Positions 52,879 to 62,654 of a stretch of 64,000 nucleotides of DNA are shown here, in pieces; the first letter of the stretch is position 1; each line of letters starts with the position of its first letter. Where the stretch lies: contig NZ_FNAE01000004.1 in NCBI RefSeq assembly GCF_900101755.1, positions 62,001 to 126,000 on the forward strand, read 5' to 3'. Source of the DNA: Ectopseudomonas alcaliphila (GTDB lineage Bacteria; Pseudomonadota; Gammaproteobacteria; Pseudomonadales; Pseudomonadaceae). The notes beneath the pieces are model-generated. The model was given only the letters and a program-made list of their open reading frames with translations, ran no database searches and was not told the origin of the DNA. Made by a program: the position numbers and the translations under genes.

Positions 52879-53463
52879 ATGAATCTCCCGCTATTCCCGC
52901 TCAACACCGTGCTGTTTCCCGGCTGCGTGCTCGACCTGCAGATATTCGAGGCGCGCTACCTGGACATGATCAGCCGCTGCATGAAACAGGGCAGTGGTTT
53001 CGGTGTGGTGTGCATCGTCGAGGGCGATGAAGTCGGCGAGGCCGCCAGCCGTTTCTCCGCCATTGGCTGCGAAGCTCTGGTGCGTGACTTTCAGCAGCGC
53101 ACCAATGGTCTGCTGGGTATTCGCGTCGAAGGCGGGCGGCGTTTCCACGTCGAGCGCGCCCAGGTTCTGCCGGATCAACTGACCGTCGCCGAGGTCCAGT
53201 GGCTGGAGGAACAGCCAAACAGCCCACTGCAGGCCGAGCACGCCGACCTGGCTGCACTGCACGCTGCCCTGGCCGAGCATCCACTGGTGGCGGGCCTGGA
53301 CATGACGAGCGTGGTCGCCGGGCAGCAGCAACTGGCCAATCAGCTGGCCTATCTGCTGCCGCTGGAGCCGGCGCAGAAACTGCAGCTACTTCAGCTCGAT
53401 GACCCGGCTCTGCGTCTGGAGCAACTGCACGCCATGCTGGAAATGCTCCAGGGCGATGCCTGA
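52879..53463 (+). CDS. Lon-N domain (LON substrate-binding) protein
   Basis: A 194-aa protein containing only the Lon N-terminal domain: LPLFPLNTVLFPGCVLDLQIFEARYLDMI and FGVVCIVEGDEVG ... ALVRDFQQRTNGLLGIRVEGGRRF. It lacks the ATPase and protease parts of Lon; the family may act as an adaptor. Start at 52879. It follows the MITE-like element by 42 bases and converges with the DedA-PAP2 gene. Confidence 0.87.
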   Translation: MNLPLFPLNTVLFPGCVLDLQIFEARYLDMISRCMKQGSGFGVVCIVEGDEVGEAASRFSAIGCEALVRDFQQRTNGLLGIRVEGGRRFHVERAQVLPDQLTVAEVQWLEEQPNSPLQAEHADLAALHAALAEHPLVAGLDMTSVVAGQQQLANQLAYLLPLEPAQKLQLLQLDDPALRLEQLHAMLEMLQGDA

Positions 53464-53472
53464 GGCGACGCG

Positions 53473-54789
53473 TCAGTAGGCATAGCGCAGCAGCGCGTTG
53501 GACAGCTGCCAGGTCGCCATGGCGCCCAGTACCGCGATACAGGCTGGCAGGACGATCCACCACAGGCGCGCCGGTAGTGCTGGCAGTGTTTCCTGGCGCT
53601 GACACAGCGCCAGACTCAGGCCGCAGATGGCCGAGGCCAGCAGGGCGCCGGCGATGATGTCGCTGGGCCAGTGCACGCCCAGGTAGACCCGCGACAAGGC
53701 GATCGCCAAGGCCGGCAGGCACGCCACCACCAGCCAGGCCAGGCGCAGGCGTGCCGATTGACCGCGCCCGGCCAGCACCCCCAGCACCAGGAAGAAGGCA
53801 AAGGCTGCCGAGCTATGGCCGCTGGGAAAGCTGAAACTGGTCAGCGGCTCGCTCAGCACGTCGGGGCGCGCCCGCGCGAAGCCATGCTTGAGCGTGGTGT
53901 TGCCCAGGGCAGTGACCAGCAGGGTCGAGCCGGCGAACAGCAGGTGACGCCAGCGGCGTGCCAGCAACAGCAAGATGCACAGCACGGCTGCCGCAACCAG
54001 CTGGATATGGAAGTCGCCCAGTCGGGTCAGGGTGCCGATCCATTGGTCCAGGTGCGTCTGGCGCTGTTCCTGTACCAGAGTCATCAGGCCCTGATCCAGC
54101 GCATCGAGGTGCGGCCAGCCGATGACAATGGCTATCAGCAGCGCCAGGCTGAGACCTCCGCCCAGCAGGCTGGCCCGCGGTTTTTCCGCCAGGCTGGCCT
54201 GAATGGTTAGCAGCAGGATCACGCCGATACCGGCCAGCAGCACCGCTGCCTCGGTCCAGAAGCCTTCCGCCATCGGCAGACGCAGGGCGGCACCGGTCGC
54301 CCAGCCCGGCAACAGGTAGGCCACGGCCCAGCCGGCTGCCGCCACCAGGCTGACCAGAACGAAACGCAGCAGCGGCATGTTCAGCATACCGGCCACCATG
54401 GGCAGCATCGGCCGCAGCGGGCCAATGAAACGACCGACCAGCAGGCTGGCCACACCGTAGTGACGGAAATAGAGTTCGGCGCGCAGGATCCACTGCGGAT
54501 GGTGACGCAACACCGGCAGGCGGCCGATGTTGTGCTTGAACCGTCGGCCCAGAGCGTAGGACATCATGTCGCCACACAGCGCTCCGGCGTAGGCCAGCAG
54601 CAAGGTCTGCCACAGCGTCAGCACACCGCTGCCGGCCAGCAGGGCCACGCTGAACAGCAGCACTACGCCGGGCAGCAGAATGCCCACCAGTGCCAGGCAC
54701 TCGAGCAGGGCGATAAGGAAGATCGCCAGACCCAGCCATTGTGGGTTGCCACTCAGCCAGGTGGTCAGGTTATCCAGCCAGGCGCTCAT
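53473..54789 (-). CDS. Fused DedA/PAP2-phosphatase membrane protein
   Basis: A 438-aa inner-membrane fusion. Residues 1-200 are a DedA/VTT domain (PLVGRFIGPLRPMLPMVAGMLNMP). Residues ~230-430 are a PAP2 phosphatase with KHGFARARP, SFPSGHSSAAFAF and SRVYLGVHWPSDIIAGALL, giving the three catalytic motifs. DedA proteins move lipids such as undecaprenyl phosphate, and PAP2 enzymes dephosphorylate it, so transport and recycling may be joined in one chain. The stop of the glycosylase overlaps its start (ATGA). Confidence 0.93.
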   Translation of the reverse strand: MSAWLDNLTTWLSGNPQWLGLAIFLIALLECLALVGILLPGVVLLFSVALLAGSGVLTLWQTLLLAYAGALCGDMMSYALGRRFKHNIGRLPVLRHHPQWILRAELYFRHYGVASLLVGRFIGPLRPMLPMVAGMLNMPLLRFVLVSLVAAAGWAVAYLLPGWATGAALRLPMAEGFWTEAAVLLAGIGVILLLTIQASLAEKPRASLLGGGLSLALLIAIVIGWPHLDALDQGLMTLVQEQRQTHLDQWIGTLTRLGDFHIQLVAAAVLCILLLLARRWRHLLFAGSTLLVTALGNTTLKHGFARARPDVLSEPLTSFSFPSGHSSAAFAFFLVLGVLAGRGQSARLRLAWLVVACLPALAIALSRVYLGVHWPSDIIAGALLASAICGLSLALCQRQETLPALPARLWWIVLPACIAVLGAMATWQLSNALLRYAY

Positions 54790-55505
54790 CGTTCTGCTCC
54801 TGCAACGCTCAACAAACGATAGTCACGCCCTTCGACCTGCCCACGGCGCAAAGGGTTGCGTGTGCAATGACGTGCGTAGGCGGCATCAACGAAACGGTAG
54901 GGCAGGTGCTCGTCGCGGCCCTTGGGAATGCCCAGTCGTGGACACTGGATGATCGAGTGCGGTCGTTCGCCGACGTCCTCGACGAACAGCTGTTGCGGGT
55001 CGAAGCGGCGGGCATCCCAGTCCGGTACTTTCAGGCCGAGGGCCTTGCACAGCAGCGTTTGCCCGGCGCACAGGCGTTCGGGCGCACGCGCCTGGCCAAG
55101 GCTGCCTGGGTTGTTGCGTTGCATCGCCGCCAGGGCATCGGGGCCGCTGATGGCATCGACCCAGGGATGCGCGGATTTGATCAGCACCGCGTTGCCGGGC
55201 CCATGAGCGCTGAAGTTCAGCGAATCACCGCCGCGCGCGTAGTACATATAGATGTGCCCGCCATCAGCGAACAGCGCCTTGCGCTTCTCGGTGTAGCCGA
55301 GCGAAGCATGGCTGCCCTTGTCGACCAGGTAATAGGCCTCGGTCTCGATGATCCGTGCGCTCAGCCACAACGCGCCGACGCGATGGCGGATGACCTTGCC
55401 GAGCAACTCGCGGGCCAGCAACTGTGCGTCGCGATCGAAAAAGGTATCGGGCAATGGCCTGGCGCCGGGCCAGGGCAAGCTGAGGTGCGGTTCGGCAGGC
55501 GTCAT
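54786..55505 (-). CDS. DNA-3-methyladenine glycosylase (AAG family)
   Basis: A 239-aa AAG/MPG-type base-excision glycosylase that removes 3-methyladenine and other alkylated purines. Visible: LARELLGKVIRHRV, ARIIETEAYYLVDKGSHASLGYTEKRKALFADGGHIYMYYARG (catalytic Glu in ETEAY) and PERLCAGQTLLCKALGL. The start at 55505 (MTPAEPH) is preferred, but a Met 14 codons earlier is possible. Coupled to the DedA-PAP2 gene by ATGA. Confidence 0.88.
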   Translation of the reverse strand: MTPAEPHLSLPWPGARPLPDTFFDRDAQLLARELLGKVIRHRVGALWLSARIIETEAYYLVDKGSHASLGYTEKRKALFADGGHIYMYYARGGDSLNFSAHGPGNAVLIKSAHPWVDAISGPDALAAMQRNNPGSLGQARAPERLCAGQTLLCKALGLKVPDWDARRFDPQQLFVEDVGERPHSIIQCPRLGIPKGRDEHLPYRFVDAAYARHCTRNPLRRGQVEGRDYRLLSVAGAER

Positions 55506-55715
55506 CTGTCGTATGGGGGCGTAGGCTGAGTCTCGGGCGGCGAGCATAACAACAAGAAGCTTAAAAATGCCTGAACGTTCCAGCACCCTTGGTACCAATG
55601 TCTGCCCTTCGGCGCGGTACACCAGCTACGTTCGGCATTGCCCGGCATTCATCACCTGGCGGACGAGCTGCCTACCGCTTGCCAGACGCCGCTGGGCGTG
55701 GACTTGCGAGCCCGC

Positions 55716-55721
55716 TATAAT
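55716..55721 (+). promoter_or_regulatory. Candidate -10 box for proA
   Basis: TATAAT lies 36 bases before the proA start, in the gap after the divergent glycosylase. No good -35 is present at 17 bases, so the assignment is weak. Confidence 0.35.
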
Positions 55722-55756
55722 CAGCCCCTTTTTCCAACTGCCAGACCTCCGCCGCC

Positions 55757-57022
55757 ATGACCGAGTCCGTGCACGCATACATGACCCGCCTGGGCCAGGC
55801 CGCCCGCCAGGCATCGAGGGTGCTCGCCCGCGCCAGCACCGCGCAGAAGAATCGCGCGCTGCAGGCCGCTGCCAATGCCCTCGACGCCGCTCGCGCCGAG
55901 CTGACCGCCGCCAACGAACTGGACCTGGCTGCCGCCCGCGCCAGCGGTCTGGAGCCGGCCATGGTCGACCGCCTGGCGCTGACGCCAAAGGTGATCGACA
56001 GCATGATCGAAGGGCTGCGCCAGGTGGCGACCCTGCCTGACCCGATCGGCGAGATTCAGGGCATGCGCTACCTGCCGTCCGGTATTCAGGTCGGCAAGAT
56101 GCGCGTGCCGCTGGGCGTGATCGGCATCATCTACGAGTCGCGTCCCAACGTGACCATCGATGCCGCCAGCCTGTGCCTGAAGTCCGGCAATGCCACCATC
56201 CTGCGGGGCGGCTCCGAGGCCATTCATTCCAATCAGGCAATTGCCCGCTGCATTCAGCAGGGCCTGGCCGAAGCCGATCTGCCGGCAGCCGCCGTGCAGG
56301 TGGTGGAAACCACCGACCGCGCTGCGGTTGGCGAGCTGATCAGCATGCCCGAATTCGTCGACGTGATCGTGCCGCGCGGTGGCAAGGGGCTGATCGAGCG
56401 CATCAGTCGCGACGCCAAGGTGCCTGTGATCAAGCACCTGGACGGCGTCTGCCACGTCTATGTCGATGTTGCTGCCGATGTCGACAAGGCCATTCGCGTC
56501 TGCGACAACGCCAAGACCCAGCGCTATTCGCCGTGCAACGCCATGGAAACCCTGCTGGTGCACCAGGCCATCGCCGATCGTGTGTTGCCGCCGCTGGCTG
56601 CCATCTACCGCGACAAGGGCGTGGAGCTGCGTGGCGATGCCGCTACCCGCGAACTGCTCGGCAGCGATGTGCTGCAAGCCAGCGAGGACGACTGGTTCGC
56701 CGAGTACAACGCGCCGATCCTGGCGATTCGCATCGTCGACTCGCTGGATGCGGCCATCGAGCACATCAACCACTACGGCTCGCAGCACACCGACTCGATC
56801 ATCACCGAGAACTTCAGCGATGCGCGGCGCTTCCTCACCGAGGTGGATTCCGCCTCGGTGATGGTCAATGCCTCGACCCGTTTCGCCGATGGTTTCGAGT
56901 ACGGCCTGGGCGCGGAGATCGGCATCTCCACCGACAAGCTGCACGCGCGCGGCCCGGTTGGCCTGGAAGGCCTGACCAGCGAGAAGTACGTGGTCTTTGG
57001 CGACGGACACATTCGCACATAA
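55757..57022 (+). CDS. proA: Gamma-glutamyl phosphate reductase
   Basis: A 421-aa ProA that reduces gamma-glutamyl phosphate to glutamate semialdehyde with NADPH, the second step of proline synthesis. Visible are [43 protein letters not shown], and [12 protein letters not shown] with the catalytic Cys. Full length. Its stop (57020-57022) abuts the nadD start, as is usual in Pseudomonas. Confidence 0.97.
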   Translation: MTESVHAYMTRLGQAARQASRVLARASTAQKNRALQAAANALDAARAELTAANELDLAAARASGLEPAMVDRLALTPKVIDSMIEGLRQVATLPDPIGEIQGMRYLPSGIQVGKMRVPLGVIGIIYESRPNVTIDAASLCLKSGNATILRGGSEAIHSNQAIARCIQQGLAEADLPAAAVQVVETTDRAAVGELISMPEFVDVIVPRGGKGLIERISRDAKVPVIKHLDGVCHVYVDVAADVDKAIRVCDNAKTQRYSPCNAMETLLVHQAIADRVLPPLAAIYRDKGVELRGDAATRELLGSDVLQASEDDWFAEYNAPILAIRIVDSLDAAIEHINHYGSQHTDSIITENFSDARRFLTEVDSASVMVNASTRFADGFEYGLGAEIGISTDKLHARGPVGLEGLTSEKYVVFGDGHIRT

Positions 57023-57682
57023 ATGAAACGGATCGGCGCCCGACGCATCGGCCTGCTCGGCGGTACCTTCAACCCGGTGCATATCGGGCATCTGCGTGCC
57101 GCACTGGAAGTGGCCGAGTTCATGGCGCTGGACGAGCTGCGGCTGATTCCCAGCGCCAGGCCGCCGCATCGCGACACGCCGCAGGCAACGGCCGAGCAGC
57201 GTCTGGCCATGGTCGAACTGGCGGTGGCCGGCGAGACGCGGCTGACGGTCGATGACCGCGAGCTGCGCCGCGACAAACCGTCGTATACGGTCGACACGCT
57301 GGAGTCGGTGCGCGCCGAGCTGGCGGCGGACGATCAGCTGTTTCTGCTGATCGGCTGGGACGCTTTCTGCGGCCTGCCGAGTTGGCATCGTTGGCAGGAG
57401 CTGCTTCAGCACTGCCATCTGCTGGTGCTGCAGCGGCCGGATGCCGACAGCGAGGCGCCGGAGGCGCTGCGCGATCTGCTGGCTGCACGCAGTGTCAGCG
57501 ACCCGTTGAGCCTGCAGGACGCAGGCGGGCAAATCAGTTTCATCTGGCAGACTCCGCTGGCGATTTCCGCCACGCAGATTCGCCACTTACTGGCAACCGG
57601 CCGCTCGGCGCGATATCTGCTGCCCGATGCGGTACTGGCCTATATCCAGGCGCACGATCTGTACCGTGCGCCCAATGCTTGA
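57023..57682 (+). CDS. nadD: Nicotinate-nucleotide adenylyltransferase
   Basis: A 219-aa NadD that makes nicotinate adenine dinucleotide from NaMN and ATP for NAD. The nucleotidyltransferase motif [13 protein letters not shown] (residues about 13-25, the G-x-F-x-P-x-H-x-G-H type) and the C-terminal ISATQIR (ISSTxxR type) are present. It starts directly after the proA stop without its own gap. Confidence 0.96.
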   Translation: MKRIGARRIGLLGGTFNPVHIGHLRAALEVAEFMALDELRLIPSARPPHRDTPQATAEQRLAMVELAVAGETRLTVDDRELRRDKPSYTVDTLESVRAELAADDQLFLLIGWDAFCGLPSWHRWQELLQHCHLLVLQRPDADSEAPEALRDLLAARSVSDPLSLQDAGGQISFIWQTPLAISATQIRHLLATGRSARYLLPDAVLAYIQAHDLYRAPNA

Positions 57683-57733
57683 AACGTCGCGCATGTGCGC
57701 TGGCGTCCATTACACGAGGCAAATGAGTCATTT

Positions 57734-58102
57734 ATGAGCAAGCAGAACATGCCCAGCGAAGAGCTGGTCAAGATCGCCGTGGCGGCGCTGGAAGAGATCA
57801 AGGCGACCGACATCACCGTGATCGACGTCAAGGACAAGACCAGCATTACCGACTTCATGGTGATCGCCAGCGGTAGCTCCAGCCGTCAGGTCAAGTCGCT
57901 GGTGGAGAACGTGCTGGAGAAGGTCAAGGAACAGGGTGTGCGCCCGATCGGCAGCGAAGGTCTGGACAGTGGCGAATGGGCCCTGCTCGACCTGGGCGAC
58001 ATCGTCGTTCACGTGATGCTGCCGACCGCGCGTCAGTTCTATGACCTCGAGCGCCTGTGGCAAGGCGCCGAGCAGAGCCGCGCTCAGCACAGCGCCGAGT
58101 AA
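57734..58102 (+). CDS. rsfS: Ribosome silencing factor RsfS
   Basis: A 122-aa RsfS (Iojap/DUF143) that binds L14 of the 50S subunit and blocks joining in starvation. Family block: [43 protein letters not shown], then [30 protein letters not shown]. Start at 57734 ([11 protein letters not shown]). In the conserved order with nadD and rlmH. Confidence 0.95.
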   Translation: MSKQNMPSEELVKIAVAALEEIKATDITVIDVKDKTSITDFMVIASGSSSRQVKSLVENVLEKVKEQGVRPIGSEGLDSGEWALLDLGDIVVHVMLPTARQFYDLERLWQGAEQSRAQHSAE

Positions 58103-58111
58103 GCGCAAACC

Positions 58112-58579
58112 GTGCGGATCAAACTGATCGCCGTCGGTTCGCGCATGCCGCGCTGGGTCGAGGAGGGCTGGCAGGAGTACGTCAAGCGTCTGCCTGCCGA
58201 ACTGCCGCTTGAGCTGGTGGAAATTCCCCTCAATACCCGCGGCAAGAATGCCGACGTTGCCCGCCTGATTCGTCAGGAGGGCGAGGCCATGCTGAGCAAG
58301 GTGCAGCCCGGCGAACGTATCGTCACCCTCGAGGTCCATGGCAAGCCGTGGAGCACCGAGCAACTGGCGGCGGAGCTGGAGCGCTGGCGTCTCGATGCGC
58401 GCAACGTCAACCTCATGGTCGGTGGTCCGGAAGGGCTGGCGCCGGAGGTCTGCGCGCGCAGCGAACAGCGCTGGTCGCTGTCGCCACTGACCCTGCCGCA
58501 TCCGCTGGTGCGTATCCTGCTCGGCGAGCAGATCTACCGGGCCTGGACGGTGCTGTCCGGCCACCCGTATCACAAGTGA
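58112..58579 (+). CDS. rlmH: 23S rRNA pseudouridine-1915 N3-methyltransferase
   Basis: A 155-aa SPOUT methyltransferase that methylates pseudouridine 1915 of 23S rRNA. The knot motif is [47 protein letters not shown]. The start codon is GTG at 58112 ([13 protein letters not shown] is the conserved N-terminus). Nine bases after rsfS. Confidence 0.96.
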   Translation: MRIKLIAVGSRMPRWVEEGWQEYVKRLPAELPLELVEIPLNTRGKNADVARLIRQEGEAMLSKVQPGERIVTLEVHGKPWSTEQLAAELERWRLDARNVNLMVGGPEGLAPEVCARSEQRWSLSPLTLPHPLVRILLGEQIYRAWTVLSGHPYHK

Positions 58580-58589
58580 TCACCTAGTC

Positions 58590-60482
58590 ATGCCGCAGCC
58601 GATTCGCCTCAAGGATCACGAAAAGGACGCTCGCTTGGTCAAGCGCCGGGTGGTGTTCTGTGCTGTGGCAATCATCGTGCTCACCTGCCTGCTGATCATG
58701 CGCATGTACTACCTGCAGGTGGTGCAGTACGAGCATCACAGCACGCTGGCGGAAAACAACCGCATCCACGTGCAGCCGCTGCCGCCGACCCGTGGGCTGA
58801 TCTTCGACCGCAACGGGGTGATCATCGCCGATAACCGGCCGAGCTTCAGCCTGACCGTGACCCGTGAGCGCGCCGGTGACTGGCTGAGCGTGCTCGATAC
58901 GGTGGTCGAGGTGCTGGAGCTTGCCGATGACGACCGGGCGCTGTTCGAGCGCCGCGTGCGCCAGGGGCGGCGTCCGTTCGAGCCGGTGCCGATCCTGTTC
59001 GAACTGTCCGAAGAGCAGATCGCACGTATCGCGGTCAACCAGTTCCGTCTGCCGGGCGTCGAGGTGGCCGCACAGCTGGTGCGTCATTACCCGCAGCAGG
59101 AGCATTTCGCTCATTCGGTCGGCTACGTCGGGCGCATCAACGAGCAGGAACTCAAGCGTCTGGACCCGACCGACTACGCCGGCACCCACCATATCGGCAA
59201 GACCGGTATCGAGCGTTTCTACGAGGACGAGCTGCACGGCGAAGTCGGCTACGAAGAGGTCGAGACCAACGCGCGTGGTCGTGTGTTGCGGGTGCTCAAG
59301 CGCGTCGACCCGAAACCGGGCAAGGACATCGTTCTCAGCCTCGACGTACACCTGCAGGAGGCGGCCGAGAACGCCCTGGGTGGTCGACGTGGTGCCGTGG
59401 TGGCCATCGATCCGAACAACGGTGAAGTACTGGCGATGGTCAGCCAGCCCAGCTTCGACCCCAATCCCTTCGTCACCGGCATCAGCTTCAAGGCCTATGG
59501 CGAGCTGCGTGATTCCATCGATCAGCCGTTGTACAACCGGGTGCTGCGTGGTCTCTATCCGCCAGGCTCGACCATCAAACCGATGGTCGCGGTGGCGGGG
59601 CTCGATGCCGGCGTGGTCACGCCGCAGACCCGGGTGTTCGACCCCGGTTTCTATCAGTTGCCCAACCACAGCCACAAATACCGTAACTGGAACCGCAACG
59701 GTGACGGCTGGGTCGACCTCAACCTGGCCATCGCCCGCTCCAACGACACCTATTTCTACGATCTGGCGCACAAGATGGGCGTCGATCGCATGCACGACTA
59801 CATGAGCCGCTTCGGCCTCGGTCAGCGCGTGGCGCTGGACATGTTCGAGGAAACCGCCGGCCTGATGCCCTCGCGCGACTGGAAGCGGGCGCGTTATCGC
59901 CAGCCCTGGTATCCGGGCGAGACGCTGATTCTCGGCATCGGCCAGGGCTACATGCAGACCACGCCACTGCAGTTGGCGCAGGCCACCGCGCTGATGGCCA
60001 CGCGTGGCAAGTGGATTCGTCCGCACCTGGCCAAGAGCGTCGACGGCCGCCTGCCCTCGGACCCCAATCCGATTGCGGATATCGTCCTGCGTGATCCGAA
60101 GTTCTGGGATTACGGCATTCGCGGCATGGAAGAGGTATTGCACGGCCCGCGTGGTACGGCGCGCAAGGTCGGTGACAGCTCGGTCTATCGCATCGCTGGC
60201 AAGAGCGGTACGGCGCAGGTGGTGGCGATCAAGCAGGGTGAGAAGTACGACCGCAACAAGGTGCAGGAGCGGCACCGTGACCACGCCCTGTTCGTGGCGT
60301 TTGCCCCGGCGGAGAAGCCGCAGATCGCCGTGGCGGTGATGGTGGAGAACGGCGAGTCAGGCTCCGGTGTCGCCGCCCCGGTGGTCAAGCAGGTGATGGA
60401 CGCCTGGCTGCTGGATAAAGAAACCGGTCAGCTCAAAGCCGAGTTCGCCTTGCCCCAGACTGCCGAGGTCAGCCAGCGATGA
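58590..60482 (+). CDS. mrdA: Penicillin-binding protein 2
   Basis: A 630-aa PBP2, the transpeptidase of cell elongation. One N-terminal membrane helix (VVFCAVAIIVLTCLLIMRMYYL), then a dimer/pedestal region, then the transpeptidase with SxxK in GSTIKPMVAV (active Ser), SxN in ARSNDTYFYDLA and KSGTAQVV. It crosslinks new murein with RodA. The stop overlaps the rodA start (ATGA). Confidence 0.97.
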   Translation: MPQPIRLKDHEKDARLVKRRVVFCAVAIIVLTCLLIMRMYYLQVVQYEHHSTLAENNRIHVQPLPPTRGLIFDRNGVIIADNRPSFSLTVTRERAGDWLSVLDTVVEVLELADDDRALFERRVRQGRRPFEPVPILFELSEEQIARIAVNQFRLPGVEVAAQLVRHYPQQEHFAHSVGYVGRINEQELKRLDPTDYAGTHHIGKTGIERFYEDELHGEVGYEEVETNARGRVLRVLKRVDPKPGKDIVLSLDVHLQEAAENALGGRRGAVVAIDPNNGEVLAMVSQPSFDPNPFVTGISFKAYGELRDSIDQPLYNRVLRGLYPPGSTIKPMVAVAGLDAGVVTPQTRVFDPGFYQLPNHSHKYRNWNRNGDGWVDLNLAIARSNDTYFYDLAHKMGVDRMHDYMSRFGLGQRVALDMFEETAGLMPSRDWKRARYRQPWYPGETLILGIGQGYMQTTPLQLAQATALMATRGKWIRPHLAKSVDGRLPSDPNPIADIVLRDPKFWDYGIRGMEEVLHGPRGTARKVGDSSVYRIAGKSGTAQVVAIKQGEKYDRNKVQERHRDHALFVAFAPAEKPQIAVAVMVENGESGSGVAAPVVKQVMDAWLLDKETGQLKAEFALPQTAEVSQR

Positions 60483-61624
60483 TTAGCAATTTCGACCGCA
60501 CTCTGTCCGATGAGGATGTACTGCGACGTCGCGCCAGCCTGCTGCAGCGCATGCATATCGATGGCTGGTTGCTGTTGCTGTTGCTGATCCTGGGCACTGG
60601 CAGCCTGTTCATTCTTTATTCAGCCAGCGGCAAGAACGTCGAGCTTCTGATCAGGCAGGCCTCGTCTTTCGGCATCGGCATGCTCGCGGTAGTGGTGATA
60701 GCCCAGTTCGACCCGCGCTTCATGGCGCGCTGGGTGCCCTTGGCCTACGTGGCTGGCGTCGGCCTGTTGCTGGTGGTCGAGTTGATGGGGCATACCGCGA
60801 TGGGGGCGACGCGCTGGATCAACATCCCCGGGCTGATTCGTTTCCAGCCGTCGGAGCTGATGAAGATCATCATGCCGATGACCATCGCCTGGTACCTGTC
60901 GCGGCATAACCTGCCGCCGCGTTTCAAGCATATCGCCATCAGTCTGGCGATGATCGGTGTGCCTGTTGTGCTGATTGCCAAGCAGCCTGATCTGGGTACC
61001 TCGCTGCTGATCCTGGCCTCTGGCGCCTTCGTGGTGTTCATGGCCGGCCTGCAGTGGCGCTGGATCGTAGGCGCTGCTGCTGCCGTGGTACCGATCGCGG
61101 TGGGCATGTGGTACTTCGTCATGCACGACTACCAGAAGCGCCGTGTGCTGACGTTTCTCAACCCGGAGAGCGATCCGCTGGGGGCGGGCTGGAATATCAT
61201 CCAGTCCAAGGCTGCCATCGGCTCCGGCGGTGTATTGGGCAAGGGCTGGCTGCTGGGTACCCAGTCGCACCTGGATTTTTTGCCGGAAAGCCACACGGAC
61301 TTTATCATTGCCGTGCTCGCGGAGGAGTTCGGCCTGGTCGGCGTCTGTCTGTTGTTGCTGCTCTATCTGCTGCTGCTGGCGCGTGGCCTGGTGATTACCG
61401 CCCAGGCACAGACGCTGTTCGGCAAGCTGCTGGCTGGGGCGCTGACCATGACCTTCTTCGTCTACGTATTCGTCAACATCGGCATGGTCAGCGGGCTGCT
61501 GCCGGTGGTTGGGGTGCCGCTGCCCTTCATTAGTTACGGCGGAACCCATCTGGTCACGCTGTTGTCAGGCTTCGGGGTATTGATGGCGATCCACACCCAC
61601 AGAAAGTGGATCGCTCAGGTTTGA
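60479..61624 (+). CDS. rodA: Rod-shape SEDS glycosyltransferase RodA
   Basis: A 381-aa SEDS polymerase with about ten membrane helices, the glycan-chain polymerase partner of PBP2. Family stretches are FLNPESDPLGAGWNIIQSKAAIGSGGVLGKGW, LPESHTDFIIAVLAEEFGLVG and LLPVVGVPLPFISYGGT. Start at 60479 in the mrdA stop, so mrdA and rodA are translationally coupled. Confidence 0.97.
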   Translation: MISNFDRTLSDEDVLRRRASLLQRMHIDGWLLLLLLILGTGSLFILYSASGKNVELLIRQASSFGIGMLAVVVIAQFDPRFMARWVPLAYVAGVGLLLVVELMGHTAMGATRWINIPGLIRFQPSELMKIIMPMTIAWYLSRHNLPPRFKHIAISLAMIGVPVVLIAKQPDLGTSLLILASGAFVVFMAGLQWRWIVGAAAAVVPIAVGMWYFVMHDYQKRRVLTFLNPESDPLGAGWNIIQSKAAIGSGGVLGKGWLLGTQSHLDFLPESHTDFIIAVLAEEFGLVGVCLLLLLYLLLLARGLVITAQAQTLFGKLLAGALTMTFFVYVFVNIGMVSGLLPVVGVPLPFISYGGTHLVTLLSGFGVLMAIHTHRKWIAQV

Positions 61625-61643
61625 TTTTGGGGGTTTTGAGTTA

Positions 61644-62654
61644 ATGCATTCTCTGCGTAGTTGGGCTGCTCGTACGTTGATTGGAGTCGGCATTGCCGGC
61701 ATGTTCGGCACCGGCGCTCAGGCACTGGCGGCCGATTACGACGGCTCGCCGCAGGTGGCCGAGTTCGTCGAGGAAATGACCCGCGATTATGGCTTCGCCA
61801 GTGAGCAACTGGTCAGCCTGTTCGCCGAGGTCGAGCGCAAGCAGGCGATTCTCGATGCCATCTCGCGCCCGGCGGAGAAGGTCAAACCCTGGAAGGAATA
61901 CCGGCCGATCTTCATTACCGACAAGCGCATCGCCCAGGGCGTGGAGTTCTGGAGCAAGAACCAGGCTGCGCTGGAAAAGGCCGAGGCCGAGTACGGCGTG
62001 CCGCCGCAGTTCATTGTCGCGATCATCGGTGTGGAAACCTTCTACGGCGGCAACACTGGCAGCTGGCGGGTGATGGATGCGCTGTCCACCCTGGCGTTCG
62101 ACTACCCGCCGCGCGCGCCGTTCTTTCGCAAGGAGCTGCGCGAATTTCTGCTGCTGACCCGTGAGGAGCAGGTCGACCCGATCACCCTCAAGGGCTCCTA
62201 CGCCGGTGCCATGGGCCTGCCGCAGTTTATGCCGAGCAGCTTCCGCGCCTACGCCGTGGACTTCGATGGCGACGGCCATATCAACATCTGGAGCAATCCG
62301 ACCGATGCCATCGGCAGTGTTGCCAGCTATTTCAAGCGCCACGGCTGGCAGGCCGGCGGTCAGGTCGCCAGCCGTGTCGAGGCCAGCGGCGCTCGCGTCG
62401 ATGAAGGCCTGACGCAAGGCCTGGACCCGGTGAAGAACGTCGCCGAGCTGCGCGAACTGGGCTGGAAGAGCAAAGACAAGCTGGCCGAAGATTTACCGGT
62501 GACGGCGTTTCGTCTGCAGGGCGCGGAAGGTGACGAATACTGGTTCGGTTTGCCCAACTTCTACACCATCACCCGCTACAATCGCAGCGTGATGTATGCC
62601 ATGGCGGTCAACCAACTCGCCGAACTGCTGGTCGAAGCACGGGGTAATCGATGA
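61644..62654 (+). CDS. mltB: Lytic murein transglycosylase B
   Basis: A 336-aa lytic transglycosylase (family 3) that cleaves glycan chains to 1,6-anhydro-MurNAc. Catalytic Glu lies in IIGVETFYGGNTGSWRVMDALSTLAFDYPPR; substrate loops include SYAGAMGLPQFMPSSFRAYAVDFDGDGHIN. The N-terminal stretch is a signal sequence (TLIGVGIAGMFGTGAQALAA) without a lipobox Cys, so it may be a soluble Slt35-like form. The stop overlaps rlpA. Confidence 0.94.
   Translation: MHSLRSWAARTLIGVGIAGMFGTGAQALAADYDGSPQVAEFVEEMTRDYGFASEQLVSLFAEVERKQAILDAISRPAEKVKPWKEYRPIFITDKRIAQGVEFWSKNQAALEKAEAEYGVPPQFIVAIIGVETFYGGNTGSWRVMDALSTLAFDYPPRAPFFRKELREFLLLTREEQVDPITLKGSYAGAMGLPQFMPSSFRAYAVDFDGDGHINIWSNPTDAIGSVASYFKRHGWQAGGQVASRVEASGARVDEGLTQGLDPVKNVAELRELGWKSKDKLAEDLPVTAFRLQGAEGDEYWFGLPNFYTITRYNRSVMYAMAVNQLAELLVEARGNR

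Noticed and set aside
55721..57586. 621-aa minus-strand frame opposite proA/nadD
   Set aside because: It crosses two clearly real genes and shows only Gln/His/Leu-rich shadow composition.
58584..60284. 566-aa minus-strand frame opposite mrdA
   Set aside because: Shadow of the GC-rich mrdA gene, whose catalytic motifs are intact.
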